A stretch of 64,000 nt of DNA from Microglena sp. YARC (lineage: Eukaryota > Chlorophyta > Chlorophyceae > Chlamydomonadales > Chlamydomonadaceae), in contig CM039463.1 of the NCBI GenBank assembly GCA_022414725.1, positions 76,322,617 to 76,386,616 on the forward strand, read 5' to 3'. The notes under the pieces were generated by a model. That model had not been told where the DNA came from, made no database searches, and worked only from the letters and a program-made list of their open reading frames with translations. The translations under genes were made by a program, and so were the position numbers. Positions 20,076-32,249 of the stretch are shown piece by piece (position 1 is the stretch's first letter; each line of letters opens with the position of its first letter).

Positions 20076-23000
20076 TCAAGATATGCGTACCTGATCATTT
20101 GAGTCCGAAAAGCCTGAGCGAAACAGGTCCACAACAATTACGGTGATGTTGTCACGGCTGCCTCGTTCCAAAGCTATCGACATGAGGATCTTAGCAGCAA
20201 TCCTTGATGCTACATCTGGTTTGGCTCCTTTGGCTTTGGCTTTATTCAAGCAATAACGAGCAATGTCACAAGCCTCCTGAAAGCATAGATCACACGAACA
20301 GTCTCCGTCAGTCTTCAATGTTGAAGTACATGCATATTGACAAACAACAACAGTACTGTACTACCAACAAATAAACAGGACAGTGACACAGGGCTACTGA
20401 TCCTTTCAGCACTCCTGACATTGCTTTATTTTTGGGCCACGCGTAGCCGCTTCTAGACAGCTCCCTTTTCCTGTTTTGGGGCAGAACCTGGAGCTAGCTG
20501 GTATGCCTGAAAGCTAGTATGACATATAGGGCTTTCAAATGCAGCTGAAAGCTTTGGGATTTCCCCATGGGCAGGCTAGTGGACCTGACTGGAAGCTGCC
20601 ATGCGTAGCCCCAAAACAAAGCACTAACCCCGGAACCATAGATTCTACAGTAAGTGGGCTTTCAAACGCAGCATAAAGCTTTGGGATTTCCCCATTGGCA
20701 GGCTAGTGGAGCTGACTGGAAGCTGCCACATATAGCCCCCCCCAAAAGCACTAACCCCGGAACCATAGATTCTACAGTAAGTGGGCTTTCAAATGCAGCT
20801 GAAAGCTTTAGGATTTCCCCATCGGCAGGCTAGTGGAGCTGACTGGAAGCTGCCATGTGTAGCCCCAAAAAGAAGCACTGACCCCGCAACCATAGATTCT
20901 ATAGTAAGTGAAAATATGGCTAAATCTCTCACATGGTTGCTAACCTTGTCACGCAACCCATCGCTTGCAAGGACTAGATAAATTCTAGACTACAAGGAGG
21001 GGCTAATTGAAATGAACACATGATGAATCAGTCTCCATCCATACAACTAATTGCAAACAAGTCCCTAACTGTCTGTATGGGCCAATAGAGGCTCAACCCA
21101 CCCACCCATCCACCACCTACCCACCCACCGAGGCACCACCCACCCGCCTACCCAACCAATAGGGGCACCATAGATTCTACAGTAATAAGTGAATATAAGG
21201 TTTGATCTCACACCTGTTTACTCAACTTGTCCCACAACCCATCGCTTGCAAGGACCAGATAAACTCTAGGCAACCAGGAGGGGCTAATTGAAACAAACGC
21301 GTGCATCACATGTCTGGGCTAATAGAGGCACCACCCACCCACCTACCCACCCTCTAGGGGCACCATGCATATATAGATTCTACAGTGAGTGAAGATAAGG
21401 CTTGAACTCTATCTCACCTGATTACCAAACTTATCCCACAAGCCATCGCTTGCGAGGACCAGAAGCTCATCCTGAGCTGTGATAGAGACGGAGCAAACAT
21501 CAGGATTAGGAATAACGCCATACCTGTACAAGCAATGAAACATATGTTAGCAGAAGAAGTGGAAGAGAGAGGGATGCCAATGAACAGAACTAGACCGTGG
21601 GGACATATCGAAAAGACATACTCGAAATGTCAAGATAGATTAGCAGCAGGTTGTCCTGCTATACTCCACCCTTCTTTTGAAAGGGAAGCATCCTCGATTC
21701 CAGGTTTCGAAACCAGTGAGACAGAACTAGACCGTGGGGACAAATGGAAAAGACATACTCGAGATGTCAAGATAGATAAGTAGCAGGTTGTCCTGCTACA
21801 GCCGATATGTATACCAATTGAATTGCACAGCAAATGAGCTAAGGCTATTCATCCCTATGCTTGCACCAGGTAGGGTACTACATGACGCGTGCTATTACCC
21901 TCCAGCACACAAGGTTTTGGAGCCCGACTGCGTGATTGGCGCAATGTTTTAACCCCCCTGTGCGTGGGCGCAGTGCTCAGATTTCCGTTTTCAGTTGAGT
22001 CAAAATCGCAGCCCAAAAGGAGGCAGTTGCGTCAAAAGCTCAACCCAAACTGACAAAATGTAGTACCCTGGCTTGCACCCGTTGTGAGACCTGACTTTGG
22101 CTGATATACTAGCTAGCCAATGGTAACATAACATATCATTACATTACATTACATTAAATTGTCATCGACAGGCCATTGTTGGCCCAAGACAATCCCGCTC
22201 CACAACATCCAGGAGGGGTCTTCCAACAAATCCTCAGAAATAGAAAGGCAATATTGCATCAAGCAAGCATTATTATCAGCAATAATTCCATATTATATAA
22301 ATATATTGTTTTTTACAGTTATAGGGAATCATCTCAAGCGCCCCCTCCTCGTCCTCAAGAATAAGTCCTGCTCTACCTGGGCTGTACCAGAACTCAAGAA
22401 GATCGACAAAACTAAACTATACTTAGTTTCTATCATTAGAATCCGCTACGGCCGGAAGATATAATCCAGCAGCTCACTCACCTCCGCAAGGACTTATCAC
22501 CAATAGCTCGGGTCATGGCCAGAACTCCCATAACTCTGACGCCTCTGTAGTTCGAGATGTGCCCACCAGCTGCCTTCACACGTTCCTTGCAAAGTTGTTA
22601 AAACAATCTGCATGAGTTTGAAGAAGTTGTAAGCGGTTGTATGTAGGTAGGGGATTGGAGAACAATGATAATCATATGATTATTTCATATGATGCCGTTC
22701 AGTCTGCTGCCTTTGCCAAAGTTACCATTTAAATACAATACCGTATGACGCATTTTGTATGATATCATATGATACCATACTCAACTTTGGCCAAAATCAT
22801 ATGCATAATGCAGAGATCCCTAGTAGTATAGGGCCACTCCAAAAAATCAAAATTTGGGTAAGGGGGTCACCCTAGTAAAACCGGATAACAGAAAATTAAA
22901 CCAGGAAAGTGCAATAAAAATAGCTAAAAAACCCTCTAAGAGTTTTTTTCATCCAAAATAAGGACCCTCAGGGTGCCCCAGTTAATCCCAAGAATCCAAA

Positions 23001-23940
23001 TATAACCTTCACTCAGCCGGGACTGGCCCACGGAACACTTACTACCAGCTAATTTTGCAGATTTAAGCATAGGCAGGGGGGTGGGGTGGGGTGGGGGTGG
23101 GGGGCGGGGGTGGGGGTGGGTGGGTGGGTGGGTGGGTGGGGTTAAAACGCGCGCAAAGCTACCTGAGAATCGCCCTGCGAATAGGCTCCTCGAACATCCC
23201 AGACCCCTTCAGCTTGCCATCTCTGTGAGAGGATCTGCGCACACCTCCAAGTGTCGTAACAATTCAATTCAATTACCTGCTCATCCTTCCTTTCGGGCGA
23301 ATGGTCCTGGGATAGAGGGAACGCTTTGGCCTTTCCGGCGTGAAAATGACAGCTCTCGAATCACCTTGGCGAGCCGCAGCGCGGTTGAAAGAAACAAATG
23401 GTTAGCATATTCAAGACTGTAGTTGGCGAGCATCGAGGCACACAATCCGGCACACACCACTGTTAGCCACTACAACGTCCGTCCTGGAGACCAACGCGGT
23501 GAGTGCTGTGGAACCACATTCATTGCCGCGAAGGTTTCTGGGACCTGCTCGTCGACAGCTAGGTAGGCAGAACTGAGGGCTACTTCAGCTGCGGCTGCAT
23601 CCAGCTGTTCGACCCCCGAGGTTCGAACTTCGTCGGCAAGACAGGAGTAAAGGTTCTCGGACAAATACTGAGCTACACTCGGTGGCCCAACCATGACCGT
23701 CCGCAAAACCATGAAAAAAGCTATGCCCCTGGCAACATGTTGGGCGACGGATGCCTCGAGAAACTAGCTGGCATGTCGGTCCTCCATGTATGACCTCAGC
23801 CCGAAAGACTCTGCCACACCGTAGCCCATGTCTGAGTCCTCTTGCTGCGGGCGGGCAATATGCGCTTCGGGATTTGCGTCGTATCCCCGACTTCGCTTGC
23901 GCAAGTTCGGGCATGGCATTGAAGATTGCGTCGTTAACAT
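20076..23940 (-). CDS. PP2C-type Ser/Thr protein phosphatase, five exons, first exon frame-disrupted
   Basis: Metal-dependent phosphatase (PPM family) removing phosphate from Ser/Thr. Exons on the minus strand: 23940-23458, 23364-23277, 22585-22482, 21523-21418 and 20276-20076; phases match at all four junctions. Motifs in order: GYGVAESFGLRSYMEDRH (metal-binding E and D), DGHG, GSTALTALVSRTDVVVANSG/DSRAVIF, LSQDHSPERKDEQ, ERVKAAGGHI, RVMGVLAMTRAIGDKSLRRYG, LLVLASDGLWDKF, and ERGSRDNITVIVVDL near the end. About 325 residues, normal for a plain catalytic domain. Start chosen at the ATG of MLTTQSSMPC (23940). Exon 1 needs at least three single-base corrections (around MEDRHA, after DGHG, before GSTAL) and exon 2 one (after SRAVIF). 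Either a young pseudogene or indel errors in the assembly. The stop in VRIS could instead be a GTACGC donor to a further exon. Confidence 0.8.
20430..20905. repeat. AGCTTC-family MITE plus ~125-bp tandem repeats in the last PP2C intron
   Basis: A MITE (20431-20620, ends CGCTTCTAGACAGCTCCC and GGAAGCTGCCATGCGTAGCC) is followed by two more copies of its right half. Each is joined to ACCATAGATTCTACAGTAAG, giving a ~125-bp tandem of MITE end plus intron sequence. Confidence 0.75.
20905..21300 (-). repeat. Two partial copies of PP2C exon 21418-21523 with 5' splice sites
   Basis: At about 21222-21290 the minus strand reads LVLASDGLWDKLSKQ followed by GTGTGA; at about 20932-20985 it reads LVLASDGLRDKVSNH followed by GTGAGA. 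Both repeat the 3' half of exon 4 and its donor but not the acceptor side, and both are followed by the same intron text (ACTGTAGAATCTATGG). They lie between exon 4 and exon 5. Confidence 0.8.
21867..22070. mobile_element. hAT-type MITE, CAGGGTACT family, copy 3 (in PP2C intron)
   Basis: 204-bp element from CAGGTAGGGTACTACATGAC to AATGTAGTACCCTG with a perfect 8-bp target duplication GCTTGCAC (21859-21866 and 22071-22078). The left terminus has two extra bases. It sits in the third PP2C intron. Confidence 0.9.
22640..22835. mobile_element. AT-rich TAGGG MITE, diverged copy in PP2C intron
   Basis: Contains TCATATGATGCCGTTCAGTC and ATGATATCATATGATACCAT, in the opposite order to the copies at 9649 and 10666. 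The termini are worn and no target duplication can be read. Confidence 0.6.
23073..23145. repeat. G-rich tract in PP2C intron 2
   Basis: GGGTGGGGTGGGGTGGGGGT and (GGGT)n on the plus strand, so the transcribed strand gives a C-rich intron RNA. Coding frames across it are repeat artefacts. Confidence 0.85.
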
Positions 23941-24283
23941 TTTGATTTGAATGTATCTGTACAAAAGCTACGAGTGAACGATGGCTTTGAGGGTATATAA
24001 ATTATATATTTGGAGCAGGTGAAAGAAGCTTCGGGGACACTTGGCTTTATCTTCCGCTCCATCGGGGGCCAGCTTCCCCCCCAGCCCCCTCAGGCCTGCG
24101 CTGGCCTGCGCCGGCCTGCGCCCCAGAGCGGGCTCTGGCGGGGCCGGGCGGGGCCACCTTCCTGGAAGTTGCTGGAGTTAGTTGCTATGGCCCGCTGCCT
24201 GTGTTCGGCCGGCTATCTACTATCTCACTGAGGTATTCGCAACCTCGAAACTGGATAAGTAGTAGTCTCAGTCTTGTTTGACA

Positions 24284-24415
24284 AGACCTATGCAGCGTCG
24301 CAAGCGACGCTAAAAAATGACGGAGTGGTGTTGGTTAACGGAATGAAAAGGTGGCAAACGGAAGCGAATTTAATTACGAGAACGTTTTACCTGACGTGTC
24401 AGGCTTCGTCTCGGG
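24284..24415 (+). repeat. ~130-bp interspersed element upstream of PP2C
   Basis: Runs from CAAGACCTATGCAGCGTCGC to CTGACGTGTCAGGCTTCGTC. Copies lie at 54575-54662 (plus) and 59128-59262 (minus). It ends about 340 bases 5' of the chosen PP2C start and points away from the gene. The core CTGACGTGTCAG is palindromic and contains a TGACGTG (bZIP-type) word. Confidence 0.7.
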
Positions 24416-26225
24416 GGGGCGGTCCGGACGGACGGTCTTCGGACCGCACAAACGGACAACGGGGTAACCCTGGGCGACCCTGGGCCTGGGGGCTCCCGCC
24501 ATCTTGAAGATAAGGCTCCGTCAAAAATGGCTGCTGATGCCTAACAGTGATGTAGGGTGTGTTTCTTGTGGGGGATTTTCGGGTCACCGTTGAAAGTTCC
24601 GCTGAAGTCCACGCTGGCACGAAGTGGGGGTGGGTGGGTGGGTGGGTTTCCAGTGGGGTTCCGCTGACATTTTGCTATGTCCCGCTGAAGTCCACGATGG
24701 CTTTTTTTGACCGCTGAAGGCCGACGTGGACTTCAGCGGATCCTACGTGGACTTAGCGGAATGCAAAATTTCAGCGGGAGCCCTGACCCTCCCGCTGAAG
24801 TTTTTTACCCCCGCGCCCCTCCCATGGGTAGCGACTTCGGTACATCAGTCGTACTGCCGGACGAGCAAAACGGATGCGCCAAACGGAGGCGCCAAACGGA
24901 GGCGCCAAACGGAGGCGCCAAACGGGTGCGCTAGGGAACCTGAGGGTTCGCCCTACAAAGTGCATTTGGACCGCACCAACTGACGTTTGCAAACGGCAGG
25001 CAGCTCAATAAACTCGCAAATACAGTCACATATTCTCCGACACGAAGCAAATTTCAGACAAGTTGTATTTTCAGTCACGTCACCTCATCTTCCAGGTAGA
25101 TTTAAGTCAAACTGAGCCCCGAACCACTTGACGTTGGGATTCGACAGTCAAGTCATCCCGAAGGAGACTGCCTAGTGGACCCACAGCCGGACGTGTGTAC
25201 AGCCCCAGTTTATGAGGTAACGCCGCGGGCAACTGTGTACCAAAGCGCGGTAATACGAGACACACATTCCGCAAGAACAGCCGAGGAACAGCCACGAGGC
25301 AGCAACAAGGTTAACGAGGGCAGCAACAAGGTTACACACACCGCACATCGCACACAAAACAACCCTAGTTTACCGCCCCTCCATGGTTACAGCGAGGCTA
25401 CCCATCCCCTTTCCCCAGCCACCAGCGGATCCCTTGCGTCCAATTGGTCCAATCCCAACACAAGGGGCGGTCACGCCCTTGTTGCATTCCGCTGAAGTCC
25501 ACGTAGGATCCGCTGAAGTCCCAGCCCGGGCGAGCACCGGCGAGCCACCAAGGATTCTCTCCCAGGATTCTCTCGATGAGGTTTGAGGCTTTCAGAACAT
25601 CGACAATTTGACGTCCGCGAGAAACCAGACCCTGCATATATACCTACAGTAACAGTCAGTTACTATATTAAAAACACACCCAACAACAAGCCTCGTTCCA
25701 GGGCCTCCCCCCCCCCCCCCCCCCCCCACCAGCCACTACCCCCGAAGCTGCGTCCCCCCAATGCCGTAGCAACCGGCCAACAGGGCCTTGGCGCGCCCGC
25801 ATTTTTACGCTCCTCACACATAAAATCAGATACGCAAGTAATCCCAGACATTACACTTCCAGACAATTGACGTCAGGCGGGTAGTTTTAGGATTAGCCGA
25901 CGCCACGAACTGTTGGAGCGGAAAGAAAAAACATGGGAGCGGAGAGAATCTACCGGCCAAACGTAGTTTTGAGTTGAGGGACCCATGAGGTACTCGGCTA
26001 CTCCCGTAGTCCCGTAGTAGTGTAGCTGTTGGCCGGGGCTGTTGGCTACTTCAGATCGGCAAAACCCGCTCATGTATCCGTCAGGGATACTGATTTGTCT
26101 AATCTTACTGGCTGTGCCAAGACTGGAAATAGTGCGGACAATAATGTTCATGTTAGTTTGCTTCTTTGCTTCTTACCTCCTCCCCCCCTTCGCTTCCTTA
26201 ATTACGCCTTCACTTTCATGCATGT
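24416..26225. other. Intergenic repeats, no supported gene
   Basis: CCGCTGAAGTCCACG words occur at 24600, 24685, 24712-24760 (both orientations) and 25488-25520, suggesting broken inverted-repeat elements. A 12-bp unit AACGGAGGCGCC repeats four times at 24885-24930, and a 20-base C run lies at 25706. No reading frame resembles a known family. Confidence 0.55.
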
Positions 26226-26233
26226 CACCTTAC

Positions 26234-26755
26234 CAGGGTAGTCCAAGACGCACGTCCTTGCGTCCCAGGACGCAACATGGGGAGGGCCGTTGCCGTGCGT
26301 CCCAGGACGCAACATTGGCAGGGTCGGTTGCGTCCCGGACGCAGCCTCATAGATTGGTTGCGTCCGGGACGCAGGGTTTTGGAAGTTGGTTGCGTCTCAC
26401 TTCATTACCTGCGTTCTCATGCGTCCCAATGCGCCCCAATGCGCCCCAGTGCGACTGGTGCGTCCGACTCGAGAGTGTCTCAGTGGGTGGTGCATGACGC
26501 AAAGGACTCTCTCAGCCACATAATTTGAATGGAATCGAACCTAAAAAATCCCCCACATGCCCCCAGGCCCTGAGTGGATGAGCGGGGTTCCAAAACAGCA
26601 CCCTAGTCTAAAGCCTATAATTTTTTTTGATGTGATCGATTTATTCTGGTCGATCTCTCCAAAAATATTCGAACCGTCAAAAATTGCAATTCTCGCGGCA
26701 CGCCCAATGCTCCGACTAAGCAGCGAAGGCTGGATGAATTTTTTGTTGCTAAGCC

Positions 26756-26788
<33 letters not shown>

Positions 26789-27058
26789 GACGCATCAAGC
26801 ATGGAGAAAAATTGAGACGCAGTGGGCCGCAGTGGGACGCATCAAGCATGGAGAAAAATTGAGAAGCAGTGGGACGCAGTGGGACGCATCAAGCTGCTGT
26901 TGCTGTGGGAGGGGGAAAGAGGAATTTTTGGGACGCAACCTTCAAACTTTACTGCGTCCCAGGACGCAACCTACGAAATTGGCTGCGTCCCTGGACGCAA
27001 CCGTCCCATTTGGGTGCGTCCCTGGAAGCAACTCCTGGGGTCCGTTTGGACAACCCTG
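26234..27058. mobile_element. Non-autonomous hAT-like transposon with GCGTCC subterminal repeats, copy 1
   Basis: An 825-bp element with ends CAGGGTAGTCCAAGACGC and GTCCGTTTGGACAACCCTG (inverted CAGGGTnGTCCAA). A perfect 8-bp target duplication CACCTTAC lies at 26226-26233 and 27059-27066. Both ends carry many GCGTCC(C)(A/T)GGACGC half-palindromes, typical of transposase-binding subterminal repeats. The middle includes a CTG run (26757-26787) and has no transposase. Confidence 0.92.
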
Positions 27059-27066
27059 CACCTTAC

Positions 27067-28559
27067 ACCCTTTGATTGTAAATTGGAGAATGCATGGAGA
27101 AGGCTTGGAAGTTGAAAACTTGGGACTATATTTTGGAGACCAGCAGGATGCCGAGAAGCGGATTTGCCTTGGGTCAACAATGCATGGCCAGTGTATTACA
27201 AAATAATATGAATACTAGTATACAGATTATCTCTCCCAACGGTAAGATTCTTAAAAAGGCTTAGCACTAACTTCAGTAGGCATCGCGCAGTCAGGTGGCA
27301 GGAACCCACTGCCCATGCCACCGGCGGGTGGTACCCAAGTCTTCTCCCTTTGCATGCTCGTAAGAGTCGAAGGTAATTAACTCGATTCCAACAGCAGTCA
27401 GCTCGACTGTACACATGCCTTAGCCTATATTGTGGATCTGGATTGCACAAGTGACCTTGGTCCTTGGATGTAACCAGTGCCCATGCTAATCTTATTGTGA
27501 ACCTAGGCGCAATTTCAATGCCCACATGTGCACGGTATGTGGCCTAAACATGGATGAGCCCTTAATCTGAAAGTGCAGATACAATCCGGGTACAATCAGT
27601 TTGTTTTTCAAATCTGGAAGTTTTTTCTAGCTTAATAGTTCAGGCCTCCTCCAGGGACAGCCTTTGTATAGCTTTTTATAGCTTTATAGCCCAACATAGT
27701 TGTATAGCTATTTAGAGCCATTCAGGGCAAAAATAAACTTTTCATTTCACATTTTCACAGTGATACTTTCGCCAAAACGGGGTCAAAAGTAATGTTCGCT
27801 GTATATAGCGGGGAAACAATCCCTGGGTACAATAGTTTGGGGGGTTGTCCAAAATGATGGGAAATCGTCCTGGTCGATATGTTTTGCTTTCGGAGTTGCG
27901 TATACGACGCAGAGACTGAGAAGGGACAGAATGTAGATGAGGCTTACAGTATAAACATCTCAGAGGATGTGCAACAGAGAAGAAGGGAGGTGGCACAGTA
28001 CCTCAGGGCACTGGCGCATAGAGTGCGCGCCATAGCTGGCAGCGGCACTACAGTCAGCGCAACAGGGTGGGAGTCCTGTGCGCTCTAAAGCCACTCTAAG
28101 GTGAGCCCGGGAGAACGGTGAATAACACTTTATTGTCACTCTAGAGAAGACATGAAACTCAGACAATAACAATATGCGAGTTTTTGTGTTGGCCAAAATG
28201 TAAGCGAAAACGTCTAGTCCGATACTAATTGTTTTTACTTTCCCAAGTGTTGCACCTGGGCATATGGCAGTTGGATAATAAAAGTGCAGGTCCCCATCCC
28301 AAGAATAAATCCTAGGCGCATCGCGGTTAGGGCCAGGGTTACTTGTGGCAAGACGGACAACACAGCGACAATGGTGGCTTCGCCCAAAATCACTGGTCTA
28401 CACTTGCAATTAGGGCCAGGGTTACTTGTGGTAAGGTAAGATGAACAACGCGGGGACAATGGTGGCTCTGCCCAAAATCATTGGTCTCAATATATCTTAT
28501 TATATATACTAGGGCTGGCAAGCACGTTATTGTACGATATATTATTAGGGGGCGTCAAA

Positions 28560-28635
<76 letters not shown>

Positions 28636-30183
28636 ATATATATGTATAATCGGTACCTCAAGGAGGCCTCTGGAAAAATCTAGTATTTATTTCACATGAA
28701 GTTCTGCAATCATATTTAAGGTGCCTTGACGCCTTGTGCCTTCAAAACAAATACAGGATTTATTTTTAGGTCAGTTACCACTTGTGAAGCTCGCAGCCGG
28801 CGCGGTCATATACTAAACGATCACAATATAGCCTCCAAATAGTAGGGGGCCCTGGCGGGTCCCCTGGAGGTCGGCCCCGGGGGTGGGGTATGGTACACGA
28901 TGGCTTGTGGGTTTGTAGTTCAGTTGTCTAAAATGGTTACATTTCTTGTTGAATGTTGACAATTATGACCAAGTTGTCCACGTGGGTATGCCAAGTTGAA
29001 ACGACGTGCAGCGAGATACCTTTGCTAATTTCAATTGCCAACAACTTGGTTGTTTGAAAGATTTAATTCTGGGCTTGGCATCCAATGGCATGCTTGTACT
29101 TGCAAAACTTGGAGAACTGTGGGAGAGCCGTCATGTATATGTCATTTATTGCAGCAGGCGTGTGAATGCAGTTGAGGCGGATGCCCTCTTTCTTGGGCTG
29201 TTTCTGATGGATGTGGAACATGGTTTCCGTGTCTCTACGATGATAGATTGGTAGTCAGCTGTTGTGTTGGACATGCTCCAGGTCCCTAGATTGAGTCCAC
29301 AGGAAAGGAGGGAAACGACAAAGGAAAACACCGCGTCTACAGTCCGCAATCCTGAGATCCGAACGCGAATAAGTGCTCTCCGGGGCAAGCTTTCGACAGC
29401 AGGCTGGTCCCCAAAGTGCACCATTCCGCAGGTTCAGCAACTCCCAAGGAAGTTGAAAAGAGAAGTTGCTCTTCTACCATTGGAGTTGCTTTGCGGATAT
29501 TGAACTTGCTTTCAGACTATCCAAACTGCTTTGCGACTACTGGACGTGCGAGGCGTTGCATGCACTGGTGTTGCGACTATTCAACTTGCTTCGCGACTTT
29601 GGAAATCCGCAGCCCGCGAACAAGTGCCCTCAGAGAAATTAACACAAGTCGATTCCATGCGAAAGAAGTCAGTTTAACCGGCTGATTTGACCGGTTTTCT
29701 TGGGAAATGTGAGGATTTGAGAAAACTGCACGATTTCGCGTAGGTCTGTCCTCCATTTTTTTTTTTAGGGGGCCGACCAACCAACCCAGCCCTAGTCCCA
29801 CCTAGCCCCATCATCTATTCATCGCCATCATCAGTTCATACATCAGGTCCTAGAAAAGTCTTTAAAATGTTTAATTTGTTGAGCTTCTAGGCAGCTCCCC
29901 TGGCTGGCTATTCAGCCAAAAACTAAGGCAAGCTAGTGCACAGGTAGCTGCCTAGAAGATGCTACTGGTTGCCGAACAGTTCATCATTATCCTCAATTCA
30001 TCACCATACCGCGATTGCTTCGCTAGGGTAGTAGACTAGTAGGGTTACATGGACACATTGTGCAGTCGCCCTGAATCATCCCCTAAAGGCCATAGGCTAA
30101 AGCCCTATTCGCTAGCAGGATAGGACTATAGAAACTCTAAACTCCTGAGATCATTTCTTAGGCTTCCAGTTACAAGACACTCC
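27067..30183. other. Intergenic region with small repeats
   Basis: 27222-27345 is the inverted copy of 11120-11280. 28318-28488 holds two tandem copies of an ~88-bp unit (TTAGGGCCAGGGTTACTTGT). 28558-28642 is a (TA)n tract. 29450-29600 has short TTGCTTTGCGACTA repeats. 29880-29975 is a small AGCTTC-family MITE (GCTTCTAGGCAGCTCCCCTG / AGCTGCCTAGAAGATGC). I see no supported gene. Confidence 0.6.
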
Positions 30184-30759
30184 GTGTTACAAGGTATTCA
30201 TATACCACAGGCATTCTTAAGTCTGGATGCTAGGGACTACACCATTCGAATTTCCCATGTAACCTTCTCGCTACTCATTCTCCTTCTTAGCATTCGCGTA
30301 GCGCATTCGCATCCTCCTGCGTCTGCGCTACCGAATGATACCACCTGCTCTCTGTTTCGTGCAGTTTTTGTCAACTCTCCCCGAAACTGCAACCAAACAG
30401 GAGCTCATGCTTCCGCAGAGGCGATGCTGCTATCGAAGTGGCTGTCTTCAACATCTGACGCGAGTCGCAGCAATCGCTGTGATCGCAGGGTGATATGCGG
30501 TTATTTTGGTCGGCTGCACCTCTGGGCAGTCGGAAGTATGAATTTCCGGACAGAATGCGCCTCTCCCTGGACTTCCCAACAGGGGGGAATGCAAAGCGCG
30601 TATCCCTGGTGCATTCTTGATGGTCGCTGCCAGGAGCGAAGGCTCCATGCAATCGAGAAACCTACTAACGAACACTTTCCCCTCCATGCAGGTACCCAGG
30701 ACAGCTACCTGCTTTTTCGAACGCGGACCTTCCCACCGAGCGTCACATTACCCTTCTGA
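30184..30759 (+). CDS. Hypothetical 191-residue reading frame
   Basis: Open from ATG to TGA, with a hydrophobic segment TFSLLILLLSIRVAHS near residues 27-42 that could be a signal peptide or membrane anchor, followed by a Cys-containing Ser/Arg-rich tail. I recognise no family. It lies directly 5' of the region leading into the Dualen-like element and could belong to its leader or be chance. The antisense frame is also open over much of it, which lowers confidence. Confidence 0.2.
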   Translation: MLQGIHIPQAFLSLDARDYTIRISHVTFSLLILLLSIRVAHSHPPASALPNDTTCSLFRAVFVNSPRNCNQTGAHASAEAMLLSKWLSSTSDASRSNRCDRRVICGYFGRLHLWAVGSMNFRTECASPWTSQQGGMQSAYPWCILDGRCQERRLHAIEKPTNEHFPLHAGTQDSYLLFRTRTFPPSVTLPF

Positions 30760-31239
30760 ACGCGGACCCGCAGACCGATCGTCATAAACGACTCCTGGCA
30801 ACTACCACAAATACTAAGGCCTCATCACTCGAACAGCTCAAGCGCGACACAACTTGCCCAATCATGTACAAAATTAGCCCCCGTGCCGCACAAGAATTGC
30901 ATAAGCAAGGAGAGTCGAAACAAGAAAAGCCGAAGCAGGGTAAGATCCATACTAGCGGCTCTGCGAATATAGAACACCGCCTTGCTACCAATTCCAACCT
31001 AAACGCGACCATGCGATCAGGGCAATGCAGCGAACTCAGATCACCAACCTGCCGCCAGGACCCACATGAGACGATTTCTCAAACCATGCAACCATGCGAC
31101 CAGGTGACCATGCAACACCCAAAATCTAGATCACCAACTTGCTGTCAATACCCACCTGAAGAGACCATGCCACCTTGCAATCATACCATCGTACGATCCT
31201 TCACACACAGCATGCCCCACAAAAAATCATCATCATAAT

Positions 31240-31681
31240 AAAACACCAAGTCTCCCCCAAAGGAGCACAAGCCTCTCTCCAAAAGGAGCACAAGTCTTCC
31301 TCCAAAGAAGCAACAAGCCTCATTACAAACGAGCCTCACAAGCTTTCCTACAAAGAAGCAAACAAGCCTCATTACAACGAGCACAAGTCTTCCTACAAAG
31401 AAGCAACAAGCCTCATTACAAACGAGCACAAGTCTTCCTACAAAGAAGCAACAAGCCTCATTACAAACGAGCACAAGTCTTCCTACAAAGAAGCAACAAG
31501 CCTCATTACAAACGAGCATAAGTATTCCTACAAAGAAGCAACAAGCCTCATTACAAACGAGCAAGTCTTCCTACAAAGGAGCAACAAGCCTTCCTCCAAA
31601 GAAGCACAAATCTTCCCCCAAAGAAGTAACAAGCCTTCCCACAAAGAAGCTAAAGCCCCTCTCCCCAAAAGCATCCAGTAG
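31240..31681. repeat. ~45-bp tandem repeat CAAAGAAGCAACAAGCCTCA
   Basis: About nine units of AAAGAAGCAACAAGCCTCAT plus TACAAACGAGCACAAGTCTT. The frame stays open as KEATSLITNEHKSSY because the unit length is a multiple of three, and the antisense frame is open too. It may be the leader or ORF1 part of the following retrotransposon. Confidence 0.8.
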
Positions 31682-32249
31682 AGTAGGCACCCTGGCCCAA
31701 TATGTACACCATGTGCAACCTAGGTGTGATCAGAGGATGCCCAAAGACACTCCTGGGTAAATCCATACCTGAGCATGTGCCTCATGGTGATACCATTTCT
31801 AGTATTTTTCGGTGGTGGCTCACTCCCTATGCTCAGACGCATGGGCCCAGGGCTCATACTATGGAACATTATAATAGCGGGATGGGCATTAAATCACCAC
31901 ATGCATCTACCTGACCCTGCCAGACTGCCCCCCCTACCCTAAACAGAGCTACTAGACGTAGACAGGGAAGAGGCAGCAAGGCTTTTATCTATAAGGCACG
32001 GAGATGCTCATGTAAGAAGACGTGGTCCCCTGCCGCCCCCTGCCTCATCATCGGAACCTCCATGCTATTATATTACCTCCCGGTAACCACCTGCTTGTAT
32101 TACCTCATGACTCCCCAGGTCATCACCAGCCTCATACACCTCACCATCCTCACTAGCCTAATTACACCTCAACCCGCTTGCCTGCCCCTCACCCCACCTG
32201 TAGAGGAAGGGGTCAGACCTCGCCCCCACTCCATACCCCCCTACCCCCG

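Noticed and set aside
20076..23940. Reassigned stop codon (TAG read as an amino acid) to explain the TAG after MEDRHA
   Set aside because: Other breaks in the same exon are frameshifts that recoding cannot explain, and the RING gene appears to end normally at TAG.
28558..28642. AT tract as a replication origin or promoter
   Set aside because: A simple (TA)n microsatellite with no gene nearby to support a function.
31181..31564. Cys/Val-rich antisense frame with repeated CFFVGRLVLVCNEA
   Set aside because: Antisense translation of the 45-bp tandem repeat.
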